Below are positions 45,740 to 56,260 of a DNA stretch of 64,000 bases, one piece after another; the stretch's first letter is position 1, and each line of letters starts with the position of its first letter. Origin of the DNA: Sorex araneus (Eukaryota > Chordata > Mammalia > Eulipotyphla > Soricidae). Both the position numbers and the translations under genes were made by a program. The stretch is taken from assembly GCF_027595985.1 (NCBI RefSeq), contig NC_073304.1, positions 142,753,925 to 142,817,924 of the forward strand, in the 5' to 3' direction. Under the pieces are notes generated by a model. That model had not been told where the DNA came from. It was given only the letters and a program-made list of their open reading frames with translations, and made no database searches.

Positions 45740-45984
45740 GTCACTTACTGTTATCCCATTGCTCATCGATTTGCTCGAGCGGGCACCAGTAACGTCTCCA
45801 TTGTGAGACTTCTTGTTACTGCTTTTGGCATATCGAATATGCCATGGGTAGCTTGCCAGGCTCTGCCATGTCGGGGAGATACTCTCAGTAGCTTGCCGAG
45901 CTCTCCAAGAGGGGCAGAGGAATCAAACCCGGGTCGGCTGCGTGCAAGTCAAATGCCCTATCTGCTGTGCTATCGCTCCAGCCC
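45740..45984 (-). mobile_element. Complete tRNA-headed SINE with an RTE-derived tail
   Basis: On the minus strand it starts GGGCTGGAGCGATAGCACAG (the same head as the A-tailed SINEs) with B box GGGTTTGATTCC. It runs through GGCATATTCGATATGCCAAA and ends ATGGAGACGTTACTGGTGCC-CGCTCGAGCAAATCGATGAG plus CAATGGGATAACAGTAAGTGAC. This end matches RTE copy 1 at 3847-3895. No poly-A. A perfect 11-bp duplication, AACACCATATT (45729-45739 and 45985-45995), proves that head, body and tail moved as a unit. Confidence 0.92.
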
Positions 45985-46057
45985 AACACCATATTAATTG
46001 CCAAAAATTTACATTTTTAAACTCTGAAAGTTTTTTCACCTGTCTTAACATACTCTA

Positions 46058-46205
46058 AGCAGAACCGGAAAAGCAGTTCAAGAAGATAAAGCATTTGCCT
46101 TGCACACAAGTTACCTGGGTCGAGCCACAGCGCCCCTGTGATCCCTGAACTCAAGGCCGGGAGAAAGTGATGAACACAACCCGTGTGTCCCAAGAAACAA
46201 AATAT
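46058..46205 (+). mobile_element. Old SINE
   Basis: ACCGGAAAAGCAGTTCAAGA, AAGCATTTGCCTTGCACACA, TGGGTCGAGCC and CGTGTGTCCCAAGAAACAAA. Confidence 0.72.
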
Positions 46206-46599
46206 AAAAATTTAAAACTCTAAACTATATTCATCTGAAAAAAATTTAAATCATAAAATGAAACATTTTTCAATTACATTGCAAGACTGATATTAATTGG
46301 ACAACTTCAAAATTTACTAAGTGCAAATAACAATTTTTTAAATATATGACTGAGATTAAAAATATGCTTTGTGATTTAGCTCAACAATTGGTGCGCATCT
46401 TCCATTTGAATACATAAAAACCGTATGGTGTTTCTTTTTTGAGACATTAAAGGAAAGAGAATAAATAAGTTAAACTCAGAAGAGGACTTTCAGAGTTACT
46501 ATATTGCAAACAAAGATCAACAAATATTCATTTAATGCTCAAATCTCCAATTGTTATTTGTTTGGGGGAAAAATACTACTCACTTAGGCAGTGTACACA
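46206..46599. other. AT-rich spacer
   Basis: Nothing recognised. Confidence 0.4.
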
Positions 46600-46800
46600 C
46601 TAAAATTGTAGCAATACAGGAAGGTATCAGGTCTCTTCACAAAGATTGACACACAAAAATAACAAAAGAATTTCATACTGGGGTGAATATGATGCATTAC
46701 ATCACATATTGATTTTCAACGATGAACATCTGAAATTTATGTATTGTTATATTGCAATGTTGCTTCAATTGAAATAAGTAAAAATAAATTTTAAGAAAAT
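46600..46800 (+). mobile_element. Ancient mammalian LINE-1 3' end (probable)
   Basis: CATCTGAAATTTATGTATTG, TTATATTGCAATGTTGCTTC and AATTGAAATAAGTAAAAATA resemble the terminal part of old mammalian LINE-1 subfamilies. Confidence 0.5.
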
Positions 46801-47108
46801 AAAACAAATAATGCCCATTAGTACATTTGCTGTATTATTATTATAAAACATTATTTTTTTCAAGCTATCTGTTCAATAGGTCCTCCATTCTCATTTTTTC
46901 TTTTCTTGTTGAAGAAAGGGCTTTACATAACCTGAATTATTCAGAATTCTTCTTTCTGTAGTTTTTCATGTTCCTTGGCCCACAGTTTCCTAAGGGGGGA
47001 AACAGAGTTAGATACAGATACAAACTGTTCAAACCCAGCATTTCTTTTCTGTCGTTGTTGTTTTGGCAAAACTACTTTATTGTGGAATTGCATAATAATG
47101 TCTTATTC
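46801..47108. other. Spacer
   Basis: Nothing recognised. Confidence 0.4.
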
Positions 47109-47112
47109 TTGG

Positions 47113-47312
47113 GCTGGAGTATAGTACTGCAGGTAGGGCATTTGCCTTGCACGTGGTCGACCAGGGTTCAGTTCCCAACATCATATATGGTTCCCTGAGC
47201 ACCACCAGGAGTAATTCCTGAGCTAAGAGCCAGGAGTAACCACTGTGCATGGCCAGTGTGACCCAAAGAGCAAAATAATAATAATAAATAATAATAATAA
47301 TAATAATAATAG
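47113..47312 (+). mobile_element. SINE with (AAT)n tail
   Basis: GGGCTGGAGTATAGTACTGC, GGGTTCAGTTCCC and GTGTGACCCAAAGAGCAAAA, then about 12 AAT units to 47312. The microsatellite grew from the SINE's A-rich tail. Confidence 0.88.
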
Positions 47313-47399
47313 TGTATTGTGCTCAATGTGATGTTATTGGTGGATATCTTTTTACTAATAAATCTTTACAGTAAAATAATGAATCATGATTACAATCAC

Positions 47400-48590
47400 A
47401 AAATCCCATTAATCTTCAATTTCTCGAGCGGGCTCAGTAACCTCTCATTTTGTCCTTTCCCTGAGATCTTAGAAGTCTATCTCGACTTGGCCCTCCCAAT
47501 GATGTTGCACTGGAGGCTCTTTCAGGGTCAGGGTAATGAGATCCAGCTTGTTACTGGATTTAGCATATGAATACACCATGGGAAGCTTGCAAGGCTGTCC
47601 CATGTGGGCAGGAAACTCTCAGAAGCTTGCCAGTTTCTCCCAGAGGGAGAAGTAGGCTACAGGATATTGCACGGCCACTCTGCGGCTGCGCACTTCTGAG
47701 AGCTTGCTTTTAAGTCTCTCTCTGGATGTTGGCCGTTGATGGGATTACACACACCTGGGTTCCTCTGCTGGTACCTTCATGCATGAGGCCTGTCCGAACA
47801 TGTGGAGAGGGGCCTCGAGCATGGCTGTAGCTAGATTCTGGTGGTCTTCGGCCGCTGGGAGCTCTGCTTGGGGTGGGGAGGGAAGCTGGAGCTCATCCCT
47901 TCTGAGGAGCCCTGGGAAAGACAGCCAGGCATGTGGGCAAGAGACTCTCTGCATCACTCTCTTCTGAGAGCTTGCTTTTAAGTCTCTGTCTGGATGTTGG
48001 CCGTTGATGGGATTACACACACCTGGGTTCTTCTGCCAGTACTTTCATGCATGAGGCCTGTCATTCGTGAGGTTCATCCGAACATGTGGAGAGGGGCCTT
48101 GAGCATGGCTATGGCTAGGCTCCAGAGGTCTTCAGAAACCAGGAGTGCTGCTCAGGGGTGGAGAGGGAAGCTGGAGCCCATCCCCTTCGAGGGGTCCCGA
48201 TGAAGACAGCCAGGCATGCAGGCAAGTTACTATCTCTGGAAGAGAGCGACGCAGAGAGCCTCTTGCCCGCATGCCTGGCTGTCTTCCCCGGGGCCACCCA
48301 GAGGGGATGGGCTCCAGCTTCCCTCCCCACCCCGAGCAGAGCTACCTCAGCTGAAGACCTCCAGAACCTAGCCACAGCCAGGCTCAAGGCCCCTCTCCAC
48401 ACGTTCAGATGAGCCTCACGCATGAAGGTACCAGTAGAGGAAGCCAGGTGTGTGGGACCCGGGGCTGAGCCCTCCAAGCCTGCTCAGATCAGGACTGGGC
48501 CTCTTCCGTCCAGATTTCCCTTTTTCCAGTAGCTAGGTGGTCACACCCAGGGACTGCCCCTGGCACCGTGGAATCCCATCAATTGCCAAC
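47400..48590 (-). mobile_element. Large family B element with direct and inverted repeats
   Basis: The plus strand begins with the RTE-like terminus (CCCATTAATCTTCAATTTCT), then the shared body. Unit CTTCTGAGAGCTTGCTTTTA starts at 47693 and 47961 (268-bp step), each followed by GGATGTTGGCCGTTGATGGG and a GC-rich arm. The second arm (about 48047-48226) is reverse-complemented at about 48257-48430, giving a long hairpin with a loop of about 30 bp. After it, plus-strand sequence matching 36310-36455 continues to about 48590. Open frames here are chance GC-rich frames without protein motifs. Confidence 0.75.
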
Positions 48591-48710
48591 ATTCCTCTAC
48601 AACACATTGCTATTTTTTAAGAACTAGCTTAAGAATTACAAGTATTTTGGTGTATGTGAAGGACAATAATGCATAGTAAGATGACAGCCTCTAAAGAAAA
48701 TAAACTACAG
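48591..48710. other. Spacer
   Basis: Nothing recognised. Confidence 0.4.
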
Positions 48711-49200
48711 AAATGAGTCAGAAAGAGAGGGACAGACATAGAATGACTGTGGAATTTGGGGAATATAAAATAACATAATATGAGACTAACAGCCAAGGAG
48801 AGTAGAGACAAGGGCCAGGAAGATTGCTCGATGGTTGAAAGTCTGCTTCATGAGCTGGAGGAGAAGGCAGCTGGGATAGAGAAGGGATCATTAAGACAAT
48901 GATGGTTGGAGGGATCACTCGGGATGGGAGATGTGTGCTGAAAGCAGATAAAGGACCAAACATGATGGCCTCTCAGTATCTGTATTGCAGACCATAGTGC
49001 CCAAAATTAGAGAGTAAGAAAAAAACTGTCTGCCATAGAGGCAGGTGGTACAGTGGGGGTGGCGGGAGAGATACTGGCGACATTGGTGGTGGAAAAAGTG
49101 CACCAGTGGAGGGATGGGTGCTCAATCATTCTATGACTAAAACTTAATCATGAAAGCTTTGTACTATATCTTATGGTGATTCCATTTTTTAAAAAATGAA
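48711..49200 (+). mobile_element. LINE-1 3' end, severely truncated
   Basis: Begins at AAATGAGTCAGAAAGAGAGG (ORF2 end), then the 3' UTR (TTGGAGGGATCACTCGGGAT, GGTGGTGGAAAAAGTGCACC) and a decayed A-rich end. Confidence 0.78.
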
Positions 49201-49279
49201 ATGAAACAAAACAAAGACAGAGTAAAATTTTAAAATGCCCTTACAATTTCTCTGAACTAGGACTTTTCATTAGCTAGCT

Positions 49280-49435
49280 TCATTAGCTTTTTTAAATTTT
49301 ATTTTATTTTTATGATAGTTCACAATATTTGATTACATTTAATATTTGAACACCAATCCCACCACTATTACACCTTCCCACCACCATACTTTGGATGTTT
49401 CCACCCCAAACCTCAACTCCTGCCCCAAAGCAGAA
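49280..49435 (-). mobile_element. Old LINE-1-type 3' end, inverted
   Basis: TTTGAACACCAATCCCACCA and CACCTTCCCACCACCATACT recall the antisense 3' terminus of an older LINE-1 subfamily. Confidence 0.45.
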
Positions 49436-49737
49436 CCAAAATAATTTATTTTTTATTGTTTGTTTATGAATAAACTACTGAAAATGCTCCAAAACATTTT
49501 CCTTAAAGGAGTGTGTGAAGATTGTTGTATTTCATCCAGGGGCCATTAAGCCCTTCTATAAGAAATTACCAATATGTTGTTAAGGGTTGAGTCTTTTGTG
49601 CTTATATATATATACATACATATATATATGTAAAAATATATTTCCCTCTAAGACCGGTTGCCTTCTACTTTAAACCCCATCAAATGTGGTATGCTACTCT
49701 TGGAGTATGAGTGGTGCGCTATTATTGGAATATGAGA
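49436..49737. other. AT-rich spacer with TA patch
   Basis: TATATATATACATACATATA near 49604-49628; otherwise nothing recognised. Confidence 0.45.
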
Positions 49738-50005
49738 TGTCCAGGGGTAGGTTTACCTGTGGGTGAGGATCAGCCCAAACATATGGAGAGCATCTGTGAG
49801 CATGGCGATGGTTGAGTTCTGGAGGTTTCCATGTGCTGGACTGGGTCCCTTGGGGAGGGGAGGGGCCTCATCCGACCCCCTCCAGGGTGCCCCGAGTGAA
49901 ACAGCCTGGCATGGAGTCTGTGGCATGACTTGATGGCATGTCATTTTATGCCTCTTCCAAGAAAGAAAACAGAGTCTCTGGATTGTGGCAGTTGATAAAA
50001 TTATT
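49738..50005 (-). mobile_element. Family B internal fragment without RTE tail
   Basis: GGTGAGGATCAGCCCAAACA, GGGTCCCTTGGGGAGGGGAG and CCCCTCCAGGGTGCCCCGAG match the GC-rich unit at 31400-31560 and 31785-31950. The tail is missing, so it may be an internal recombination product or part of a distinct source. Confidence 0.6.
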
Positions 50006-50156
50006 TGACTGCTTCATTAGCTTCTCATGGCTTATGGAGACCTCTTTGGAAGAAATCAGAAAGCAAGAATTTGAGAGGAAACATGATAAACTTGAAACAG
50101 CACATTCAGAGCATTGAAAGGACTTCAGTAAGAGCAGCACCAGAATTGAAAACAGG
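50006..50156. other. Spacer
   Basis: Short open stretch without recognisable motifs. Confidence 0.35.
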
Positions 50157-50335
50157 TCTAAGGAGCCAGAGATATAGTACTGTGAGTGGGTAAGAGCCTG
50201 CCTTGCACTCAGTTCACTCAGTTTGATCCCTGGCATCCTATTGCCCCCCCCAATCTTTTCCAGGAGTGATCCCTGAAAGTAGAGCCAGAACTAAGCTCTG
50301 AGCACTGCCAAGTGTGGTCCCAAAACCAAAACTAA
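50157..50335 (+). mobile_element. Old SINE
   Basis: AAGGAGCCAGAGATATAGTA, CTGCCTTGCACTCAG, AGTTTGATCCCTGGCATCC and CCCAAAACCAAAACTAAG. Confidence 0.8.
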
Positions 50336-50379
50336 GAAATAAGACAGATCTGATACAAATGAGGAGAAATCAAAATGAC

Positions 50380-50830
50380 TTTTTTATTATTGAATCACCA
50401 TGAGATATACAGTTACAAAGTTGTTTGTGACTGGGTTTCAGTCATACAATATTCCAAAACCCTTCCCATCACCAGTGTCCCCAGTTTCCCTCCCCACCTC
50501 CCTCCCCCAACCCTCCCCACCACTACTCTCTAGCCCCAGCGTGCTCTATGGCAGGAATTTTTCTTCTTTCTCTCTCACTCACTCTCTCTCTTTCGTTTTG
50601 GGCATTATGTTTGCAATATAGGTACTGAGAGGTTATCATGTTCATACCCCTTACCTCCTTTCAGCACTGACTTCTTGTCCTTTCCAACTATCATTGTCTT
50701 ACTGGTCCCTTCTCTATTCCCTAGCCCTTCCACTTGTGGCAAGCTTCCATCCACAGACCAGTAAATCCTCCTGGCCCATGTATTACTGTTCGTGTGTATT
50801 AGTCTCATATAACTTTCATTTTATTTATTT
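50380..50830 (-). mobile_element. LINE-1 3' UTR, inverted
   Basis: TTTTTATTATTGAATCACCA, CCCTTCCCATCACCAGTGTC, CT-rich tract, GGGCATTATGTTTGCAATA and ACCAGTAAATCCTCCTGGCC, in antisense order. Confidence 0.78.
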
Positions 50831-50859
50831 TTGTTAGTGTTGTTTTCTGTTTGGGGGGG

Positions 50860-51130
50860 AAAGCTCTCCCACATGGTGCTCAGGAGATCCTGGGGCTCCT
50901 TCTAACACCCCTCACCCAACCAGGTCAGTGGTTCAATGCAAGGACACACCCACAGTGGTACTGATTACCCAGATCTCACCAGTGGTGAACGAGCCTCCAG
51001 CACTTCTCCCCTAGAGATGTTCAAGGAACCTTGCAGTTCTGGGGATCAAACCAGGGTTGGCCACATATATAGAATGAGCTTTATATTTATAGCTATATAT
51101 TTATAGTATAATGACCTATACTATCTCTCT
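50860..51130 (-). mobile_element. Degraded inverted SINE-like sequence
   Basis: GGGGATCAAACCAGGGTTGG is an inverted B box and TATCTCTCTGCCCC an inverted head. The stretch is longer than one SINE, so two fragments may be joined. Confidence 0.5.
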
Positions 51131-51149
51131 GCCCCTTCCACATGAATGT

Positions 51150-51500
51150 CAAAATCAAGTTATAAATTTCTACCCAAAAACAATCTATTTATTTTTGCTA
51201 GGATTATTTCAAGTTCCCAAGTAAATTTATAAAGAATTGGCATATTTATATTAAGTCCTCTAGCCCATTATTATCTCTCAGTAATGTTTCTAGTTCTCTG
51301 TATAGATCTCTTATAGATATTTATCCCTAAACATTTTAATATAATGAAAAATGGCATTGTTTTTAAATTTTCAAACTCTAATTGTTGCTAGCATATAATA
51401 AAGTGATTTTTCCATTGTACTCAGCAGTTTTAAGTCCATTTACTAATCTAATTATTTGCAACCTATATATTGTTTTAACTCACTTACCTACCAAATATAT
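51150..51500 (-). mobile_element. Ancient LINE-1 (antisense)
   Basis: AATGGCATTGTTTTTAAATT, CTAATTGTTGCTAGCATATA and AAAGTGATTTTTCCATTGTA resemble antisense mammalian LINE-1 of old age. Confidence 0.55.
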
Positions 51501-52365
51501 TATCAATTTATTAATTTCTCTTTTTTATTTTTCCTCCTCTTTTCCAAACCTCCTACATTTTCTTTTCTGCCCAGGCACTGATGTAATTCATTTAATTCAC
51601 TCACATTGACAAACAATTCAAGTTTGTTTCTAACAATATTCCAACCACACTCTAGATCATGTCATGAGCAGCACTGCCCTGAGAAGCAGAGCATCTTCCT
51701 TGTACATGTGAGGCTCTGGGTTGGGTTTCTGACACATTAGAAACAAAAATGTATCAGTTTTATCTTTATGGATTCTTTTGGTTCCAAGAATTAATAAGTC
51801 CTTTCAGAGGTTATACCTTAGGCTGGGTTTCTCAGAAACAGCTCCTGAGATGAGCATTTCTATGATCTTACTAAGAATTGAGTTTAGGAAAATTTTGTGG
51901 GAGAGTGGAAAGGGAGGAAAGGAAAGCAGGTGTCAGATATGCCTGAGAAGGTAACTTTTGTTTAGCGGACTGGAGCTAGGTGCCCCTCCTGAGCACTTCC
52001 TGGCAAGTGTGCAGCTTAGAGTGCTGCTCCTCTCTGGCACTGCTGTGGGTCTCCCTGGAGGGATACAAAGGATGGTACCCCAGTGAACATCAAATACAGA
52101 GGCTCTGGATCTGGGGAGACCTGTTCACAGAGGACCTGGGCAGAAGTGATGTCTGTTACTGTGTCTTGACACTTGACTCAGCAGAACCATGAAAGGGAAT
52201 CATAGCAAGAGGCAGTTGCAAGGGAAGCTTTCTAATCTTTTCCATGATCAGCCTTAAAACAAAGGGATTTAAAGCAAGGAGTATCATGCCAAAGATAGTC
52301 AGAAATGAAAAAAAAATGTAGGTAGTTTGGAAAAATAATGGTTTAATCACAGACTATACATAATG
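51501..52365. other. Unannotated spacer
   Basis: No recognised family. A possible SINE B-box remnant lies near 51710 (GGGTTGGGTTTCTGAC). Confidence 0.4.
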
Positions 52366-52425
52366 CTCAAAGTGGATGAGCACTACAGCCAACCATGTGT
52401 ACAAGCCCTGATCATCCCAACTCAG
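52366..52425 (+). repeat. About 60-bp direct repeat, first copy
   Basis: AAAGTGGATGAGCACTACAG and CCCTGATCATCCCAACTCAG recur at 52963-53020 with a few changes, 597 bp apart, on either side of a SINE. Confidence 0.78.
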
Positions 52426-52484
52426 ACTCTGTTAGGGTTGCAGGAGGTCAGGATAGTTCAATGCCGAAAACTCCTATCTTGGAG

Positions 52485-52655
52485 GTGGGCAGAGAAAAAG
52501 TATAGTAGGTAAGGTGTTTGCCTTGCATAGAACCAGGGTTCAATCCCCCACCTATGGTCTCCTGAGGCCCACCAGAAGTGGTCCTTGAGTGCAAAGCCAG
52601 GAGTAAGCCCTCATTGCTGGTGTGGCTTAAAATCAAAACAAAATGAAACAAAATA
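52485..52655 (+). mobile_element. Old SINE
   Basis: AAGGTGTTTGCCTTGCATAG, AGGGTTCAATCCCCC, CTATGGTCTCCTGAGGCCC and GTGTGGCTTAAAATCAAAAC. Confidence 0.8.
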
Positions 52656-52962
52656 AACCTCTTTTCCTGCACGCATGAGGACATGAGTTCAATCCCCAAT
52701 GCTGCCCCCATTTACAAAGAATGATCCCTGTTCTCTGGAACTTCTAGTGCCACAACAGAGTACAAGCTCCAGTGCACAGCTCCAGAGTACAATTTTCACG
52801 TGCAGGCACTGCAACAGAAAGTTTATGACCAACGCAGTGAGTGCTGCAACAAACCAGGTGTGACAGGAAGCACCAGAGTGAGCACCACAGAGAAACCTGG
52901 CAACCAGAGTGTCCTTGAGCACCACAACCCACTGAAGTGCAACCCCTGAAAAGCACCTAGCA

Positions 52963-53020
52963 AAGTGAGTGAGCACTGCAGCCAAGCATGTGTATAAGCC
53001 CCAATCATCCCAACTCAGTA
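52963..53020 (+). repeat. About 60-bp direct repeat, second copy
   Basis: AAAGTGAGTGAGCACTGCAG and CCCCAATCATCCCAACTCAG; see 52366. Confidence 0.78.
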
Positions 53021-53790
53021 GAGGAAAGGGAAGCAGGGAATATGTGTTCCCCACCAGCTGAAGTGCCAGGAAGACTCGTGGTATAAATCATGTGATCAAA
53101 CAGCAGGAAAAGATGAATTACCCCAACTCAAGAGACAGGATAAAAGGGAGCAAATTTCTTTTTCCTCTGCCTTTTGTTCTAGTCAGAACCTGGACAGATG
53201 GGATGATAGCCGCCTATACCTGAGAGGTCAATCTACTTTTGCCAAGCCAATAATTCTACTACATTAATCTCATGTGGAAACACCCTGAAAAAATGTTTTA
53301 TCTACATGCCCCATGACCAGTCAAAATGACACATAAAGTTAACTGCCTTACTAGGTGACCCCAAGAAACACAAGCTAAGTTGGTGAAGGGAATCAAGAAA
53401 GGATAAAAATCAACAGACACAGATCCACAGGTTACCACCATGGGTAAAAATGCTCAGTGTCCCTAGAAACCCTCTGAGAAACCACATGGACCATACCATC
53501 AAAACTGTTCCACAAAAAAGAGTGGAGTCTGTAAATTTCATCCACTAATTCCCTGTCCATGTTGGTTAAGGCCTATCTAAGAGTTGTTGAATGCTTGACG
53601 TTTGTAGGATTGCGCTACAAGTGGATTAATGAAGCACCACCTACAAGGATGCTGAAGAAAATCTACAGGAAGAAAAGAAGAGACACAGATGCTTGGAGTG
53701 GGGCATGTATACGGTGCATTGCAATGTATAAAGGTACTGTCCGCTGAGGGTGGAGCACCCACAGCATCTGTTAGAAATCTCTTAAAGATC
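53021..53790. other. Unannotated spacer
   Basis: An open stretch at 53559-53747 has a basic C-terminal half (KKIYRKKRRDTDAW) but no recognised domain. Probably not a gene. Confidence 0.35.
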
Positions 53791-53794
53791 TATT

Positions 53795-53952
53795 GGGGAA
53801 GGGTGGAGAGATAGCAAAATGGGTTCATGCAACTGACCAAGGTTTGATTCCCAGCACCCTTTACCGTCCTCTGAGTGCTGAAGTGATCCCTGAACTCAAA
53901 CTAGGTGTCAGCCCTGAGCACCACTGGATGTTAACCCCCCCCCAAAAAAAAG
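53795..53952 (+). mobile_element. Old SINE
   Basis: GGGTGGAGAGATAGCAAAAT, AAGGTTTGATTCCCAGCACC, CCTGAGCACCACTGG and an A-rich end. Confidence 0.78.
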
Positions 53953-54227
53953 TGTGGGAGTGGAAAGTGTGGAAGTGGCTGAATAACTTTTTTGCATAGG
54001 GGACGTCAGGAGTTCGATCAGCAGCACCACCCCATACCAACATATGTACTCTCAGGCCATAAATGTATGGTGCCACCAGAAGGATATGAACTTCTATATA
54101 TTGCAACCAAGTATGGAGTCTCCGGAAAAGATGATAATGACAACAAATAAAAGGACAAGGGAATGGTAAATACATACATACATACAGAGATAGAAAAATA
54201 AGGAAGTAGTCATTTTTTAATCCATTG

Positions 54228-54355
54228 TATGGGGCCAGAGAAATAGCTCAACAGAATGAGTGCATGTTCTGGGTCAAGGTTCAATCCTTGGCCACATGGT
54301 TCCCTAAGCACTTAGCTAGGTGTTGCCCCTGAGCAGCACTGGAAGTAAGTAAAAG
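54228..54355 (+). mobile_element. Old SINE
   Basis: GGGGCCAGAGAAATAGCTCA, AGGTTCAATCCTTGG and GCCCCTGAGCAGCACTGG. Confidence 0.75.
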
Positions 54356-54534
54356 AAATCCTATTTTGATAGAGTGAATATATGTAATGGGAATTCATTT
54401 TAAAGTACGAATTATCTTTATTAAGACATCAAATCATCACTGTGATGTTATTATTTCTAAAACTCTGTTCTATGCAATAAATATATTTCCCAAATTGTCA
54501 TCTAGGAGGAGTGGGTAATAGTAAATCACCATCT

Positions 54535-54690
54535 GGGTGCCAAGGAGATTGCTCAACCACCTAGAGCATATTTCATATATAGGAACCCCAGGTTTGATCC
54601 CTAATCCCCTCCTAGAGCAACCCCTGGTCACTGAGGAGATAGTAATTCCTAGGCACTGTGGGGTATAACCCCAAACAAGAAAGAAATAGT
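54535..54690 (+). mobile_element. Old SINE
   Basis: GCCAAGGAGATTGCTCAACC, CCAGGTTTGATCCCTAATCC and GGTATAACCCCAAACAAGAA. Confidence 0.72.
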
Positions 54691-54734
54691 AATTTTTTTT
54701 TCTATAACAAACTAATTCTTAGGTCAGAGGATTA

Positions 54735-54834
54735 TAGCTGAGTATCTCCCTGTGTACTTCATGGGCAGTATGTGCTTCCCATGTTTGAGGCCCTAGGCTC
54801 AATCCCCAGCCTTCCACCTTAAAAAAAAAAAAAG
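54735..54834 (+). mobile_element. SINE fragment with A-tail
   Basis: AGGCTCAATCCCCAGCCTTC followed by 12 A. The head is poorly preserved. Confidence 0.6.
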
Positions 54835-55060
54835 GACTTTGTCTCTTTCTCTTTGTTTCTGTCTGTCTGTCTCAATCCTCTCTCCTTTACTCTTACTCTC
54901 TCTGTCTCTGTCGGTCTCTCTCTCTCCCTCTCTCTCCTTGCTTTTGGGCTTCTGGATTTTTATGCAGATACTGAAAGATTATCAGGTATATCCCTTTACC
55001 TATTTTCAACACTCAGTTTCTGTCCAAAATGAGCCTTTCCATCTGTATTAAGAAAAGGAC
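54835..55060 (-). mobile_element. LINE-1 3' UTR fragment, inverted, CT-rich
   Basis: Extended CTGTCT/TCTCTC run, then TTTTGGGCTTCTGGATTTTT and ATCCCTTTACCTATTTTCAA, which match the antisense LINE-1 3' UTR at 26615-26680. Confidence 0.68.
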
Positions 55061-55959
55061 TTAATCCATTTGGATCAGTTGGATTAAGAAAAGGACTATT
55101 TCTTAATCCAGCTCTCCCTAGTCATATGGCAAAGTCATTGTAACTGTAATATAGATACCTGATAGTCAAATGTGTCATAAATTAGTGTCAACACTAATAT
55201 AGCATTTTGCTTGCCATATCCATTACAAACAATCTAAACCATCCAATAACACTGCCCTGTAGTTTTTCAGGCCACTCAATTATTAAATTCCTAATATGGA
55301 AGAGATTCTTGTAAGCAATTCAACTTCGGTGGAAACCAGGATTTTTTAATAAGTTTAACCACTGCCTAAAGTGCACCCTGTACTGATGAACATATCTCAG
55401 ATTAACTAGATTTAGCATGCAGCAATCATACTCCATTTAGTAGGACCCATTTTTGGTAAATCTTGGACATTAATGACAGTTGGAAGAGCTCAGATATTAT
55501 ATAATCACTAATTACATTCTGCGCAATTAGTGGAGGCTCATCAGTGTGAATCACTAGTGGTTGATCACCCTGTTCCCCCTAGGACGGAATAGATGGCCTG
55601 CATAATTTTCTGATTGTATTAGCATAGACACAAACACTATTAATAAACTTTGGCAATCATGAAGAGGCTCAGTGTCTGTGATGGACAAAGGCAAGAGGCT
55701 CAGCTTGATGGTCACAAACACTTCATTTTGAACAGCAATGCCATGTGTTTGAGGTTTGTTATCAGGTCCATATACTCTCCACCTTCCACAAGGAAAGCAC
55801 ACAGCACGTTCTAGCTCACGAGTTGCCAGAGAACTTGTACACAGACCAGTTTAAAGGAAAAAAAAATACTCTCTATGCACGTCTATCCTTCTTAAATCAG
55901 GTTTTGCATAACCAAAGCTGGTGACAAAATAGGAGAAATATTTGTGTTTTTAACCTTTA
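55061..55959. other. Spacer with an unrecognised minus-strand open block
   Basis: At 55802-55554 the minus strand reads MCFPCGRWRVYGPDNKPQTH and then GIAVQNEVFVTIKLSLLPLS without stops for about 83 codons. I do not recognise a family. It could be an old processed-gene remnant. Confidence 0.3.
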
Positions 55960-56260
55960 TTTTCTGGGCCAACATATCTGCACAACTGACACAACAAAGC
56001 ACCACTGATAGCATGACTTAAACAACACTTCTAGAGCCTGGAAATCTAGGATTAAGGGGACAGCAAGTTTGGCTTCTTCTGAGGCCTCTTTCCTTGTTTG
56101 TAGATGGCCATCTTGTGGTTTCCTCACAAGCTTTTCCCTCTGCTCATACCCATGTCTCTGTATGTCCAAATTCCCTCTTTTAAGTTCAGAAGTTATATGG
56201 GATGAGGACGCCACCAATGTGCTCTCATTTTATCAAGTTTTTATCAGCATATGTAGGCAT
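55960..56260 (-). mobile_element. Ancient mammal-wide repeat (class uncertain)
   Basis: TCTTCTGAGGCCTCTTTCCT, TTGTAGATGGCCATCTTGTG and TTTTCCCTCTGCTCATACCC resemble an old repeat shared among placental mammals. I cannot name the family. Confidence 0.45.
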
